Assembly: GCA_946803715.1 (NCBI GenBank)
Contig: CAMPET010000010.1
Coordinates: 96,153-160,152 of the forward strand
DNA: 64,000 bases
Direction of reading: 5' to 3'
Origin: Beroe ovata
Taxonomy: Eukaryota > Ctenophora > Nuda > Beroida > Beroidae
Part shown: positions 52,601 through 63,789 of the stretch, one piece after another
Numbering within the stretch: the stretch's first letter is position 1
Layout of the letters: each line of letters begins with the position of its first letter
Program-made: the position numbers and the translations under genes
The notes under the pieces: model-generated
What the model was told of the DNA's origin: nothing
What the model saw: the letters and a program-made list of their open reading frames with translations, nothing else
Database searches by the model: none

Positions 52601-55454
52601 CAGATAGTGAAACAGTCATCCTCTGACAAAGTACTGGTGATTGGAGCTGCGATCACTCTTGACTCTGCCCTTAAAGCTTACAACTCTTTGGCTGCAAAAG
52701 GTGTGTAAAGGGAAGTTAGAATAGTAGCTATGCTGTTAAATATGTCCAAAATTGGCTCTGGATACGGCGTATGTGATATTTTTCTGAAATACGAATATGA
52801 ATGAGGAAATCGGAATACGTGGAATTTCGGTAACAAATACGTTTGCGTATGCATATTGAATACGTTTGCTAGCTACGCTGGGTATCGAGCAGTATTGAAT
52901 AGTAGTATAAAATCCCTGGTCGAGAAGCTAGCCGACACAGTGTTACACTATCAATGTTACATTGTGTGTGTGTTACACTATCAATGTTTCATTGCGTGTG
53001 TGGGTGAGTGGCTTAGTGGTGGGTGAGTGGCTTAGTGATATGGACATTGGACTTTCGATCGAGAGATCGTGAGTTCGAGTCCCGGCCACCGCACCACTCA
53101 GCTAAGGGTCAGAGATTTAACTCAAGCCTATGCAGCCCAACGGTTCACTCAGCCGAGCGTACAGGAAACTGTGCGGGAGGGTTAAATGAGGAGCTGCCCA
53201 TTGCAGCGAAGTCTCGGGCGAATAAAGTATGGATTACATTTCCTTAACCGTCACTGGCTTGATAACTTGAATCCTTCGATTCCTGTCATTGGCTGTACAG
53301 CTGTTGGAATAGAAGTAAAAAACTCTACTAAATAAAAAAAATATGTTACATTGCGTGTGTGTTACACTATCAATGTTACACACTATCAATGTTACATTTA
53401 GTGTCTTACACAACCTATTGATGTTACATTGTGTGACGAGTGTGTTACACTATCAATGTTACCTTATCAATGTGTGTGTGTCTGTGTGTGTGTGGTGTNC
53501 AATCATCAGACCCTTCTATTTAACCACACCCCAATCTTCTCCTTGTTCAGATAGTGAAACAGTCATCCTCTGACAAAGTACTGGTGATTGGAGCTGCGAT
53601 TACTCTCGACTCAGCCCTAAAAGCTTACAACTCTTTGGCTGCAAAAGGTGTGTAGAGGGAAGTTAGAATAGGAGCTATTCTAATACATACTATGAAGATC
53701 ATCCTCCCCCCAACACAATGTCTGTCCCCACTAATGATCTCTTATCCTTACCACAGATTAGTGAGGAAGACAGTGAACTAGTATTTGGATAAATTGTCAA
53801 ATTGACCCTCCCACATAATCTAATATTCCGATTGTTGGTCACTCTATAATAACATACGGGTGAAATGCTGCTGGTCAGTATAACAGACGTCTTCTTTCCC
53901 CACTTCCCAGATATTGGTAATCAATCGGGGGGATATTTCATGATAGTAAACCAAAATAATAATCAGGGCGAATTCTTCCAATTGTCTACGATATCCGATA
54001 TTCCTATCTCGTTCATTAGCCGATAATTCCTTGGGGTAGCATGTCAGAAAGTCACACACAACGAACAGATTATTATTGTTCCGGGATATAAATCTATGTA
54101 AAATATGAATATATAATGATTATTGTCAGAAACAAAAATCTTCAAATAATATAATGCTATCATTTAATGCTTCAATGCTATTGGTTGGACTGCATCATGG
54201 ACAAAGAATCACTGTTCTCTTCTTTAATGCTCCTAATTATCAATTTGCTATCGATTATCCTACACAATTGTGCTTGCATTTTACCATAGTAGCACCTGAA
54301 TTATCCCATATCGAAACGGAGCAATGGCCAATGACCCACAGTTAATTAATGCTAATTAACCTCAATTTACTAGCGACCCATGATGCTCACACGCAGCCCG
54401 AACCTATCTTGGAACCTATCTGTATAGGGTAATCAATTTCCTGTCCGATATTTGGATCTAATTGTGATGTCCAGTAGATGGATTGTGAGCTTCTACCCTC
54501 CATCAAAATTACATTCTTCGACTGAATGAGCAACCCATCATATTGCAATATGCATTATACATACCTATTGCATATCATTTATATACCTTTTCTATATCAA
54601 CTCGATTGACGATTCCCCATGCACATTTTGCCAAATTTCCTAATCAGATCCCAATGAGATCCTAATTAGTAATTACGTCTCCACTCCTCAGGCATCCACA
54701 TCCGAGTGATGGATCCATTCACAATCAAGCCTCTTGACGAGCACGCCATACTGGAACACGTAGCTGCGTGCGGTGGACGCGTGATTACTGTAGAGGACCA
54801 CTACGCAGAGGGTAAGTGTATGTGTGGGGGGGGGAAAAGTCTAAAATTAGACTTGCCCCCCCCCTGTGTGATCAGTGTGATCTGTGTGATCACGCGTGTT
54901 GACAATTTTCTATTAGTCCCTAAAATTATCTCATTCTAGAAAATTCACCATCAGTACCAATCTCGTCTCACTTCGAACAAACAGCCGTGTAATATGTACG
55001 TGATGCACTTTGCACAATACACATGTTGCACAATGCAGTGAGTAACGTGATACTAGGATAAGGCCCGAGTCATTCATTATCATAGCGCGAAAATGCTTAC
55101 AAACAGTATACGCCATACGGATGTTCAACTTCCATTTTAATTCACGACCCACCTGTTCCTATAATATCGAATTTTTCATCCTACAAAACCTAAGTAATAA
55201 TATAAATTAAGTAATAATATAAATTCCTGTAGTATTATAGAACAGTCGAACGATATCCTTGATCCTGTTTTCTCGCAGGTGGAATAGGGGAAGCTGTTGC
55301 TGGAGTTCTATCGACTCAAGCTGACTTCACTGTCCATCACAAGATCCTCGCGGTACGAGAAATACCGAGATCGGGACCCCCGGCGGTCCTTGTCGATCAT
55401 TACGGTATATCCGGTCCTAAAGTGGAAGCTGCCGTTCACGAGTTACTCAAGTAG
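49686..55454 (+). CDS. TKT: Transketolase, complete 11-exon gene
   Basis: Thiamine-diphosphate enzyme of the non-oxidative pentose phosphate pathway, transferring C2 ketol units between sugar phosphates in the cytosol. Exons: 49686-49780, 50065-50182, 50330-50541, 50701-50892, 50994-51148, 51273-51446, 51562-51688, 52077-52494, 52604-52700, 54692-54811, 55279-55454. All phases match, giving 627 residues (human 623). Visible: ThDP/Mg motif [20 protein letters not shown] through IFDIN, the catalytic Glu in [11 protein letters not shown], the [15 protein letters not shown] loop, phosphate-site FIRTSRP, and the C-terminal domain [17 protein letters not shown]. The exon 52604-52700 occurs again at 53551-53647 after the N at 53499. 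Using both would shift the frame, so one copy is an assembly artefact. The extra sequence in the first copy's flank carries a SINE. Identification is certain. Confidence 0.96.
52940..53480. repeat. TGTTACACTATCAATG minisatellite interrupted by the SINE
   Basis: Units of TGTTACACTATCAATGTTAC followed by ATTGCGTGTG occur on both sides of the SINE, ending in a GT run before the N at 53499. Confidence 0.75.
53003..53342 (+). mobile_element. tRNA-derived SINE
   Basis: 340 bases with a tRNA-like head: A-box-like GTGGCTTAGTG near 53028 and B box GAGTTCGAGTCCC at 53071-53083, followed by CCGGCCACCGCACCA. A tRNA-unrelated body and an A-rich tail (AATAAAAAAAAT) follow. The flanks ATGTTTCATTGCGTGTGTG (52984-53002) and ATGTTACATTGCGTGTGTG (53343-53361) match at 18 of 19 positions, a likely target-site duplication, although they are also units of the local minisatellite. 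The anticodon arm does not fold well, so this is not a functional tRNA gene. Confidence 0.75.
53551..53647 (+). other. TKT: Second copy of a transketolase exon (assembly duplicate)
   Basis: Repeats the exon 52604-52700 ([20 protein letters not shown]) with three silent differences. Upstream flank 53500-53550 matches 52552-52603, and about 40 bases downstream also match before the two copies diverge. The copy starts right after the single N at 53499. At 97 bases it is not a multiple of three, so including both copies would break the frame. Confidence 0.8.
53691..54691. other. Transketolase intron
   Basis: About 1 kb of AT-rich sequence with no recognisable gene, repeat or RNA. Confidence 0.5.
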
Positions 55455-56927
55455 AGGGAGTTGGGGTGAGGAGCGAGAGGGGGAGGGAAGAAGAGAAAGA
55501 GGAGAAGTGAGGAGTGAGTTAGGTGGGGTGAGGAGTGAGGAGGGGGAAAGTGAGCGTGGGAGGAGAGAGACGTAAGTGTGGGGAGAGTGAAGTGAGTGTG
55601 GGGACAGTGGAATGAGTGTGGGGAGGAGTGACTATTGAGTTAGTTAACCCGTAGTGTTGAGTATTGAGTGAGTACTGTTAATGATGTTGTGTTGAACAAT
55701 ACATTACCATAAGATATGCAATTTAATACATTTGGAATAGGTGAAAGGATTGTTTCTATTTTTCTCACTCCACCCATTATCATAGTTTTTGTGTGTGCAT
55801 GGTGTACTAGATATAAACACAATTTATTGATCATGTATTAAGTTTATTGTATTCGATAGTTTATGTTAGCAGGAGAGTTTTAAAGGATTTTTCGGTATTA
55901 TATACCTATGTAGGAAGAACATGGAATACATTTATTGAACGTCTATAAATTCAAAAACCGGAATTTTATTTGTTCACATTGAGTGACCGACGGCTTAAAT
56001 ACGATTGCTGATGACTCGAAATGTATAGAATTGGGGAATTGTATTCCAAAAACCAAGGCCGACCCTCACTCTTCAATTCGGAGCTCCAGAATTTCATTGC
56101 TACAGAAATTCACTGATTTACCTGCGTTTATCATTTCGTAGGTACCAGTGATCCCAGGGACATTTCCCGTTATCGGAAATCCAATTTGCGGATAGAAAAC
56201 ACTATTGACGTGTCCTTACTCAGTATTTCTACCAATGACAGGGTTAAATCTTTTACTGTACAGCCAATTGTTTATCTAACGAATCGATTCAACGGAATCA
56301 GCGATGATCTGATTATAGATGGGATCGCCAACCTTGCAGAAAAATGCAGTTTAACAAGAATGTTCTAGAACGCTGGAGCGAGTAGGAGCGCGCGATAGCA
56401 TTTTTATGATTATATTAGCGCATATTCACGTACGGATTTTACATGAGCAGTGTAGAAATAACAATTTTACAAATAGAGAATGGTATTCTTGAGTGTTGGG
56501 GAGAAGTCTCAAGTCCCAAATTTTTTCAGACACGTGACAGCAATTGACCAAGAAGAACACAGACACAACAAACGAAGATCGAGAAACACTGTCACATGAT
56601 CTATATAAAAATCAAATAAAATTGAACAGCAATGAGAAAACAGATCAACAATCAAGCAACGAAAATTCAACCTCTGGCCCTTCTACATTCTAACAACTCA
56701 GTGTCACATGGTAAAATCATTGAGGACCCCTCCCCACGAACACCATTTTCTATATAAACACCATTTTCTATGTATACACACGCAGCGTGTACATTTAAAA
56801 TTTTTGTCCTCTAACATGCATTAGCTGAGCTCGTATGACATAAGAGTGTGTTACATTCTCTGCTTTCGCTTTTGTATTTCGTTGCATTGTTATACCCGAG
56901 TTTCATTTGCGAGCTGCAAACTGGAAT
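55455..56927. other. Intergenic region between transketolase and the APOL-like gene
   Basis: Begins with a purine-rich GAGGGGGAGGGAAGAAGAGA stretch (55470-55600) after the transketolase stop. A 60-codon frame at 56186-56368 has no similarity that I recognise. TATATAAA near 56751 may belong to the APOL-like promoter. Confidence 0.5.
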
Positions 56928-58088
56928 ATGGCCGAGAAGTCTCCGTACGACCCATTTTCTCTCGAAGAACTAAGGGAAGAGCTGTATCGGTTGTATGGAC
57001 CGCCTTCCAGCCATCGAACCATGCCACCCAGCGGTACTAACTACGCCAGCTCTTCATCCCGTTATTATGAGCCTGTGATGCCCAACTATACACCTGATCC
57101 AACCATGACCTCGATACAAAGCCAGGCAAGACCCATTCAAGAATCAACACCTGAAGATAGGGGAGGGCTACAGCTCCTCCATACGCTTTACGAACAAGTA
57201 GAGCTGATTACTGATGAGGGAGATAAATTCAGAAACCGTTACGGGTTCTTTATCCAGGAATATCTCACTAACCGTACAATCTTTGTTATTCTCTGCAGAG
57301 ACCATGCTGATCGGATAGAGAGGCTTGCTAAGGACACAGGAATAGCTCGGGTGGTTGGGGGAAGTGTCAACATATTATCTGGAATCGCTGCCCTGGCTGG
57401 ATTGTTCTTAGTCCCTGTTACTGCGGGGGCATCGGTAGCATTGACAGTTGGAGGTATTGCAGGGGGAATATTAGGCGGTGCAAATAATGTTGTGGCCCAA
57501 CTTTATAAGGACGGAAGAACGAGGAGTGATGTGAAGAAGATTGAAACAGCTCTAAAACGGTTTGAGCAACAGGAAGAAGTTGTTTTTGATCTGATACAGA
57601 AAATACAGCAGAACTTTACACAACTACGATCGATAGGGCGCAAAGCAGCGTCAACCAATGGGATTCTTTACACAGCCGGTAAAGGAGCAATATCTTTGGG
57701 TAAAAAAGCTAATAGCCTTGAAAAATCTATCAGAGGGACGGCAAAATTTGTAGAGTTTACGAAAAAAGCGAAGGACGCAGCATGTGGATGTAAGTGTGTG
57801 AAGGACATTGCAGCCACCGCCACGACGATGGCAGACGAAATCGTGGCTCCGGGATTTCGCACCGTCATCACTGCCGGCTCAACCACTGCCAAACTCCTGG
57901 CAGGGTCGATGTCTGCCATTGGCATTGTTTTCGGTATCTGGGATGTTTACAGTGCTTCTGAAGATATCAAGGGTACGGATATAGCTGAGGCTTATAGACG
58001 ATTTGCTTGTGAATATGAGGTTATGTCTAATAACTTGAGAGAGGAAATTGAGAGGCTGTCTGCAATGATAGAAAAGATTATACACTGA
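56928..58088 (+). CDS. Apolipoprotein-L-like protein, single exon
   Basis: 386 residues from ATG 56928 (MAEKSPYDPFSLEELREELY). The ~90-residue N-terminal part is Pro/Ser/Tyr-rich. It is followed by a helical region and a Gly/Ala-rich hydrophobic hairpin at ~141-192 (GGSVNILSGIAALAGLFLVP, GGIAGGILGGANN), the hallmark membrane-addressing region of apolipoprotein L proteins. Long amphipathic helices then follow (KKIETALKRFEQQEEVVFDL). A second hydrophobic helix sits near residues 318-343 (AGSMSAIGIVFGIWDVYSA), and the tail is a coiled-coil-like EEIERLSAMIEKIIH. In vertebrates the family includes pore-forming and intracellular defence proteins; the role here is unknown. No signal peptide, so probably cytosolic or membrane-associated. 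It stands alone between transketolase and DDX31. A TATATAAA lies about 170 bases upstream (56751). Confidence 0.75.
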   Translation: MAEKSPYDPFSLEELREELYRLYGPPSSHRTMPPSGTNYASSSSRYYEPVMPNYTPDPTMTSIQSQARPIQESTPEDRGGLQLLHTLYEQVELITDEGDKFRNRYGFFIQEYLTNRTIFVILCRDHADRIERLAKDTGIARVVGGSVNILSGIAALAGLFLVPVTAGASVALTVGGIAGGILGGANNVVAQLYKDGRTRSDVKKIETALKRFEQQEEVVFDLIQKIQQNFTQLRSIGRKAASTNGILYTAGKGAISLGKKANSLEKSIRGTAKFVEFTKKAKDAACGCKCVKDIAATATTMADEIVAPGFRTVITAGSTTAKLLAGSMSAIGIVFGIWDVYSASEDIKGTDIAEAYRRFACEYEVMSNNLREEIERLSAMIEKIIH

Positions 58089-58780
58089 ACAGGCTGACAA
58101 GCATAAGATTCATAAATTACACTACTCCGACAGTGTCTCCGGCGATTCCTACACATGGCGACTACTGAATGTATCATATATGATCGGAAATACGGCTCTA
58201 TGCGGAGCCCTGGCAAACGGAAATGGACTAATTGTGGACAACGGGGTCTCACAGGCATGATGACACGTAATAAAGTGATCCCACTAACTCGGCTGAGGGT
58301 CCAGGGAGTGCAGTTAACTACTGATAACATTTTTAGTGTGCTGGATGTGCAGTTAACTACTGATAACATTTTTAGTGTACCATATTCTGTTTCGAACTTC
58401 AAACTCAGCGTTCATTCCCAGATCAAAATGAATAAATTAAAAGAATCTCAGAATTGCCATCAGATTTTACTCAAATTATTTTCATATCAAGATCAAGCAG
58501 AAGCTTTTGCCTGTAGATTCGGCATTTTCTCCCATTTTTTCTTGAGAAATCAGTTTTAATCAGCTTATCTGTTATCTTGTCCCATAGGCAATAGCTCAAG
58601 ACTTGACTCTCTTGGGCTGTGGGCCGGATAAAACAGCTAGACCAGCCATGTCACTATCACTAACCAGATTTAACTTCCTGAGTTTAGATAGAAATTGGTA
58701 TGCGATAATTATCGGAAGTTTCTATCACACTGATTCATCAGAAGATAAATAATGAGAGGTGCAATTAAATTGAAGATGAT
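58089..58780. other. Intergenic region between convergent APOL-like and DDX31 genes
   Basis: A 41-base direct repeat (GTGCAGTTAACTACTGATAA, then CATTTTTAGTGT) occurs twice at about 58308-58380. The 134-codon frame that spans it is not supported by anything else. 3' UTRs of both neighbours must lie here. Confidence 0.5.
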
Positions 58781-61700
58781 TTACCGTTTCTTTTTCTTTT
58801 TTGGTTCATCGTGTTTCTTCTCTTTTCTCTCATACTGATGTTCCTTCCTAGCCTCGACTTGTTTCTTCCTGCTCAGGTTCTTGTGTAGGAACGTGGAGGG
58901 GGACTCGGTCAAGCCAAATGTCTTGGCAACGTGCCCAAGATGGAGGTCGTTAAATTTATCCTGTCGATAGAAAGGTTTCGTCAGTAATATCTCTAGAACT
59001 CGTGGTTTATCATCGACATCCGAAACAAATATCAATAGCGTTTTTCCAGGATGTAATTCAGAATTGTTGATCTTTGCAAATTCTTCTTTTGTGGTCACCG
59101 GTTTCTGGCCTCATCAGTAGTTTTTCAAACATTTTCATCATGTCTTAACATTCATGAACTTTAATGACAAACAAACAATAATCAAGTTAGGTGTTATACA
59201 AGCCGGTCAACAATTAGGGCTATGAACGGTCATAGATCATTAACGAATTCATTACGCTATCTATAGTACTAGAACACCCGTCAAGTGGGCGTGCTACACT
59301 AANGATCTGTAGGCTCTGACATAGGATTGGAACGCTGAAAAGGTAAAATCATGAATAACGAAGCAAGGTCCAATCATAACAGGCACACCAAAATTTCCCA
59401 GGCTCATTGAATGCTTGTCGATTTGTTTGTACGTGATGCCGCGCAGCGCACACTCGAACAGCGATCAAGCATAGAACGCGCAACCGAAATGCTGTTTAAC
59501 ACGGCAAACACGCGAGCGCGCTCCATTTTTCCACAGGAATTGCCAATTCGAAAGTGCGCGAACGTTCGAAAACACCTTTTGCAGCTCTGAGCTTACCTCT
59601 AACTGCAAGACCCTTAGCTTCCTTTGATTTGCAGTAATCTTCAACTACTTTCTGTACTTGTGAAGCAGCATCCTCAGTCCTCTTGGTGTTGAGTAACTAA
59701 AAACAATCAGTACTCAATACTTACTCATACATCATTCTGATTCACAACTCACAGAGCTGACAGTACTACAGATCCAAGTTAACTAGAAAAAAAAAGTTAG
59801 CTAGTACTCACGCTTCTCAGTTTATCAAGGCAAGCCTCGTATTTTTCCTGATGGACATCAATTCCCTGCTGTTGTAACACATCAATGTATGAGCTCTCGT
59901 GAGCGCTGAGTAACAGCAGGGACTTCCCGGATTTGCCTGCTCGCGCAGTACGGCCTACCCTGTGTACGTAGTCCTTCACTGTACCAGGACAGTCATATTG
60001 GACTATCCAGTGAATTGCCTGGGTATTTGGTAAAATAGGATTGGAGAGCAATGAGAAAGGCAAAAAAGCTATAAAAAGGTACAACCTAAAGATAAAGTTA
60101 TAAACTTAGTTAGGTAAAATTATCTTATATCGCTAGCAACTCTGTGAAATTTGTTAATCCTGCCCAATTACACAAAAACATCGCAATACTAACGGGCATG
60201 TCCAAGCCTCGAGCTGCTACGTCAGTTGTAAACAGCACCCCACTCGCACACGCGTTAAACTTGTTGTAAACTGGTACTCTGTCACACTGGTCCATACTAC
60301 CGTGTAGTTTTAGCAGTGTGAATTTCTCGCCCTCGTGGTACTTGCTCAGCACTGGCGAGAAAATGGGGGGTGAGGGGGAGAGGGGGTGGTCACTGGGCAG
60401 GGAGAGAAAATAAGGGGTGAGGGGAAATGGGGTGGTGCTTGCTCGGCACTGGGCACTGGGCAGGGAGAGAAGATAGGTGGCAAGGGTTGATGTAAATTGG
60501 CAATATTAGTTTGACAACTTTTCGAAAGCTCAAAATTTCGAGGAAAATACAGAATTTCGGTGGCTTACTCGCTATAGTTACAGGGAGAACAGTGATAGTT
60601 ACCAGTAGAAGTTATTTCGTAGTGAAACTCAACACTGTCTTTACACGATAGAAAGACGATGACTTTCTTGGTTCTCTTATCCGAAATGAAGCTGAGCAGT
60701 GTAACCAAACGCAGTTTCGTTGGGAGCAGAATGAAGTATTGCTTCAGCTGATCGGGGATGTTGTACTCGATTTCCGTGTCACTTCCGCCTTAGGGGTAGG
60801 AAATATAGGTCAGCTTAATGAAATAGTCATAGTCATCGATCATGACATGTGCCAGCTCTCTCTTAGCTTCACTAAGCCTCATTTTCGATAGAAATTCGTT
60901 CAGTGATAACTGATAAGCCCCACTGAATATATTGTGTACCTATTTCAACGTAGACCGGATCTTTTAACGATAACTCAGACAGGTCTTCCACTCCTTTAGA
61001 AATAGTAGCAGATAACAGTACAGTCTGGTGTTCTATTGGACTGCCTGGGAGTAGAATATATGATATGTCATGGATCCAATATCCCACATATTATCCCTTA
61101 TATTATTCATGAACAAAACAGTGTCAGTCTTAGGAAATAAAAGAGTGCATAAAAGTTGTTAACATGGATCAACTGAAGCGATTCTCTGGACTCTGCTATA
61201 TACAAGGGCTGTATAAATCAGTCGCAGAATATTGCTTTTTCCCCGGTTATCACCCAAAGTATGAGTTATGATTTATGAACAGGTATGAACTCACCCTCTC
61301 TAACTTTGTTGACAATGAACTTCACATCCTTCATGAACCCCATCTCTACGAGTTTATCAGCCTCGTCCAGCACTAACATGTGTGTTCTCTCGAATGAGAG
61401 ACAACACGTAGTTCTCAGGTGATCGGCAAGTCGACCTGCAATTCTACTGTGAGTCACTATTGAGAAGTAGAGAAATTTGTCGTGTCTAGGTCGGGTTGGA
61501 ACTGTCTGTAGAATATGGTGAGTCGTGCAATTATCAGTGTATGCTGGGTCATTGATCAACTGCCGCAAGTTAGAAACAACTTCGTCTCGGCAGACCATTC
61601 CCCTACCATAACAAGACCATCTGGACCCTACCGACCTGGAGTCCCAATGAGAATGTTCACTCCCTTCCTTAGCCTTGCTTTCTCCGACTTCTTCTTCTCT

Positions 61701-62329
61701 CCGCCCATCAACATGCCAGGCACAATCCTCACGTGTGCGCGGCACAGCTTGCTTATCACGTTGTAGGTTTGTAACACCAGCTCGCGGGTTGGCAGGATAA
61801 CCAACGCGTATAGCCCGTCTGCGCGGGATATTGCGGGCTGTAACTCCTGCAGGAAGTGGAGCATAGGCACGGAGTAGGCCAGGGTTTTGCCCGACCCAGT
61901 GGGGGACCGGATCTGGACATCTCGTTTACTGAGGATATGGGGGATTGAGTGTTTCTGGACTTTCGTCATGGATTCACACTTGAATTCCGTCAGGAGGTTT
62001 CCTTTGATGTTTTTCGAAATGTTGAGGAGATCGAATGAAGAGTTTTCTTCAAAAAGAACGTCAGATGACTGCTTTGCGGGGGCAGGATCGAGGACAGGGA
62101 TTGCAGGATTGGATGTAAAGAGGGAGGAGGAAAGATGTGAGCTGGGGGTTGATTTGACTTCTCTCGTCTCTTCAGCACCTTTCGTGTTCGCTGTCTTTGA
62201 TCTTATGGGTTTATCTGTAGGGGCGAGTTTGGGTCTTTTCCGTTTGGTCGTGTTGTTCTGAGTACCAGATGTCGCAGATTCCTTCTTCTTGGGTCTGTCT
62301 TCTGTGGTGAAATTTAGGATCAGCCCCAT
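58781..62329 (-). CDS. DDX31: ATP-dependent RNA helicase DDX31 / Dbp7
   Basis: Nucleolar DEAD-box helicase for large-subunit ribosome biogenesis. Minus-strand exons: 62329-61636, 61435-61295, 61044-60940, 60788-60603, 60351-60194, 60018-59812, 59696-59597 and 58960-58781. Motifs: Q-motif MTKVQKHSIPHIL, I RSPTGSGKTLAY, Ia PTRELVLQ, the DDX31-specific stretch MLMGGEKKKSEKARLRKG, Ib GTPGRL, II VLDEADKLVEMGF, III LLSATISKG, V TTDVAARGLDMP, VI HRVGRTARAG. The end (DLHLGHVAKTFGLTES, then a Lys-rich tail EKKHDEPKKKKKR) is typical. The N-terminus is basic, a probable nuclear/nucleolar signal (TTKRKRPKLAP). Exon 59696-59597 ends in phase 1 but the last exon starts in phase 0, and about 20 residues (family Y-x-x-YP-x-x-LK-x-IFH segment) are missing. 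The N at 59303 lies in exactly this interval. About 590 residues recovered. Confidence 0.93.
58961..59596. other. DDX31 last intron with single N join
   Basis: Unknown base at 59303. An exon encoding about 20 residues of DDX31 is expected here and not found. The open reading stretch just 5' of the final exon (58961-59098, minus strand) does not match the family, so it is treated as intron. Confidence 0.55.
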
Positions 62330-63013
62330 ACTTGCCTAGATAGTAGGAATTTGATTTGAGTTTGTGATGACATACGTATAAAATCTGTATGACTGATCAG
62401 AAAATTGTTCAAAATATCATTGATACTCTAACTCAAATCAGACCAAGAGGTCTAAGTAGTAAGTAACCGTACTATTGAAAATAGTTAAATAGAGTAAAGG
62501 TAAAGTAGCGATAGAATCAAACCTAGAACACAGTCTCGTGAACAAAAATAGGGGGGTTCTTGAGTTAAGAAAACAGAAACATGTTAGCAAGGGTCACGTC
62601 ATTAAACTAGAGTTTATGGTGCTACTTGCAAAATCAGAAACATCCTGAGTCTCTTTGCTCTACCTCTATTCTTTAATTTCTATCTCACATTCTCACATCG
62701 GTAAACAATCAACACAAACACAGTGTACGGTATTATAAAACACAATAAGTAAGTAACGTGTCTCTTATTCCTATGAAACTCCAATTGACCCTTATTTTCG
62801 TAGCTCTTCACTTTCAAGGATCCATTTTGTTAATCTGCTGAAACAGGGATTCACTGCCTGAGAAGAAATATAGTTCATTGGTTTTCAAACAAATGCTCAA
62901 TAATGCGAAAAAAAGTTAATTTCAAAAAGTAAATAACCCCCAGAACACAAAAATTGCGGACAATCGGAGAAACTTTTGAAAATCGTGTGAATCGGCCTAA
63001 AATTCTATGAGGA
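62330..63013. other. Upstream region of DDX31
   Basis: About 680 bases holding the DDX31 promoter. No TATA box with good spacing is evident. A strong minus-strand acceptor at about 62853 could belong to the neighbouring unrecognised gene (reading SESLFQQINKMDP or AVNPCFSRLTKWILESEELR). Confidence 0.4.
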
Positions 63014-63789
63014 CTAAGAAGCCATTTCCATGCTTTTAAGAATTCTGGGGTGTCATTTACACACACTTATTCTGGGGGTCATTAATCACCTCAGACTTGT
63101 CGATTCTAGTAATACTTCGTACATAGCATCACTAACAAACATTTGAGATATGCCCAGTAGTTCCACTAGTCCCAGAATGTCGGAGGTAGTAAGGGCATCG
63201 GAGAGGAGATCTTGACCAATACCGATAGATGGAGAGTCTANNNNNNNNNNNNNNNNNNNNNNNNNNNNNNNNNNNNNNNNNNNNNNNNNNNNNNNNNNNN
63301 NNNNNNNNNNNNNNNNNNNNNNNNNNNNNNNNNNNNNNNNNNNNNNNNNNNNNNNNNNNNNNNNNNNNNNNNNNNNNNNNNNNNNNNNNNNNNNNNNNNN
63401 NNNNNNNNNNNNNNNNNNNNNNNNGAGGGAGTGAGTGAGTGAGTGAGGGAGTGAGGGAGTCAGGGAGGGAGGGAGGGAGGGAGGGAGGGAGGGAGGGATT
63501 GGGGTAAGAGGGATTGGCTTATGGATAACTTCTCGATAGAGGGTCGTTGGTCGTGACCAAGTTTCCTATGAACATGGTCATATTAATGAAAGAGAGAGAG
63601 ATAAGAATTATACTCACAAACATTTGCCCCGATAGCGTTAGGTGCAATGTTAGCTAGTGATATGTTGTGTGCTAGACACGTTCCCATAGCAACAGCTCGG
63701 CGTTGCTGATTCAGCATTCTCCTAGACAGTATGTTGCGTGTGTTGCTATACAACACTGAACTTCCGCGTCTAAATCCACTTCCTAACAT
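63014..63789 (-). CDS. Unrecognised gene with mitochondrial-type presequence (partial, spans N run)
   Basis: Minus-strand first exon 63789-63618 encodes MLGSGFRRGSSVLYSNTRNI, rich in Arg/Ser with no acidic residues (RRMLNQQRRAV follows). This is what a mitochondrial targeting peptide looks like. It ends at a GTGAGT donor in phase 1. An exon at 63210-63090 fits that phase and encodes LLSDALTTSDILGLVELLGI and then SQMFVSDAMYEVLLES. A short terminal piece at 63044-63014, ending in TAG, fits the next phase. Another acceptor at about 62853 could be used instead. The acceptor at 63211 has a poor pyrimidine tract, and an N run (63241-63424) interrupts the intron, so exons may be missing. Family not recognised. 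It is oriented away from the window end, head-to-tail with DDX31. Confidence 0.4.
63425..63500. repeat. (GAGG/GAGT)n microsatellite after N run
   Basis: Tetranucleotide purine array adjacent to unknown bases 63241-63424. The last part of the window (63790-64000) shows no gene. Confidence 0.85.

Larger units (their letters stand above)
52552..53690. repeat. Direct duplication across the N at 53499 in the transketolase gene
   Basis: 52552-52740 matches 53500-53688 including a complete exon. After that the first copy continues into minisatellite and SINE sequence that the second lacks. Pattern of two alleles differing by an insertion. Confidence 0.8.

Noticed and set aside
53018-53097. tRNA gene
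   Set aside because: A and B boxes are present, but the anticodon arm and acceptor stem do not fold properly and an A-tailed body follows, so it is a SINE head.
58155-58559. 134-codon frame after the APOL-like gene
   Set aside because: Contains a 41-base direct repeat, has no similarity and lies in the 3' region.
58961-59098. Continuation of the DDX31 last exon upstream (open frame)
   Set aside because: The frame is open but the text does not match the family, and a good acceptor (CGACAG) sits at 58961-58966 before the conserved part.
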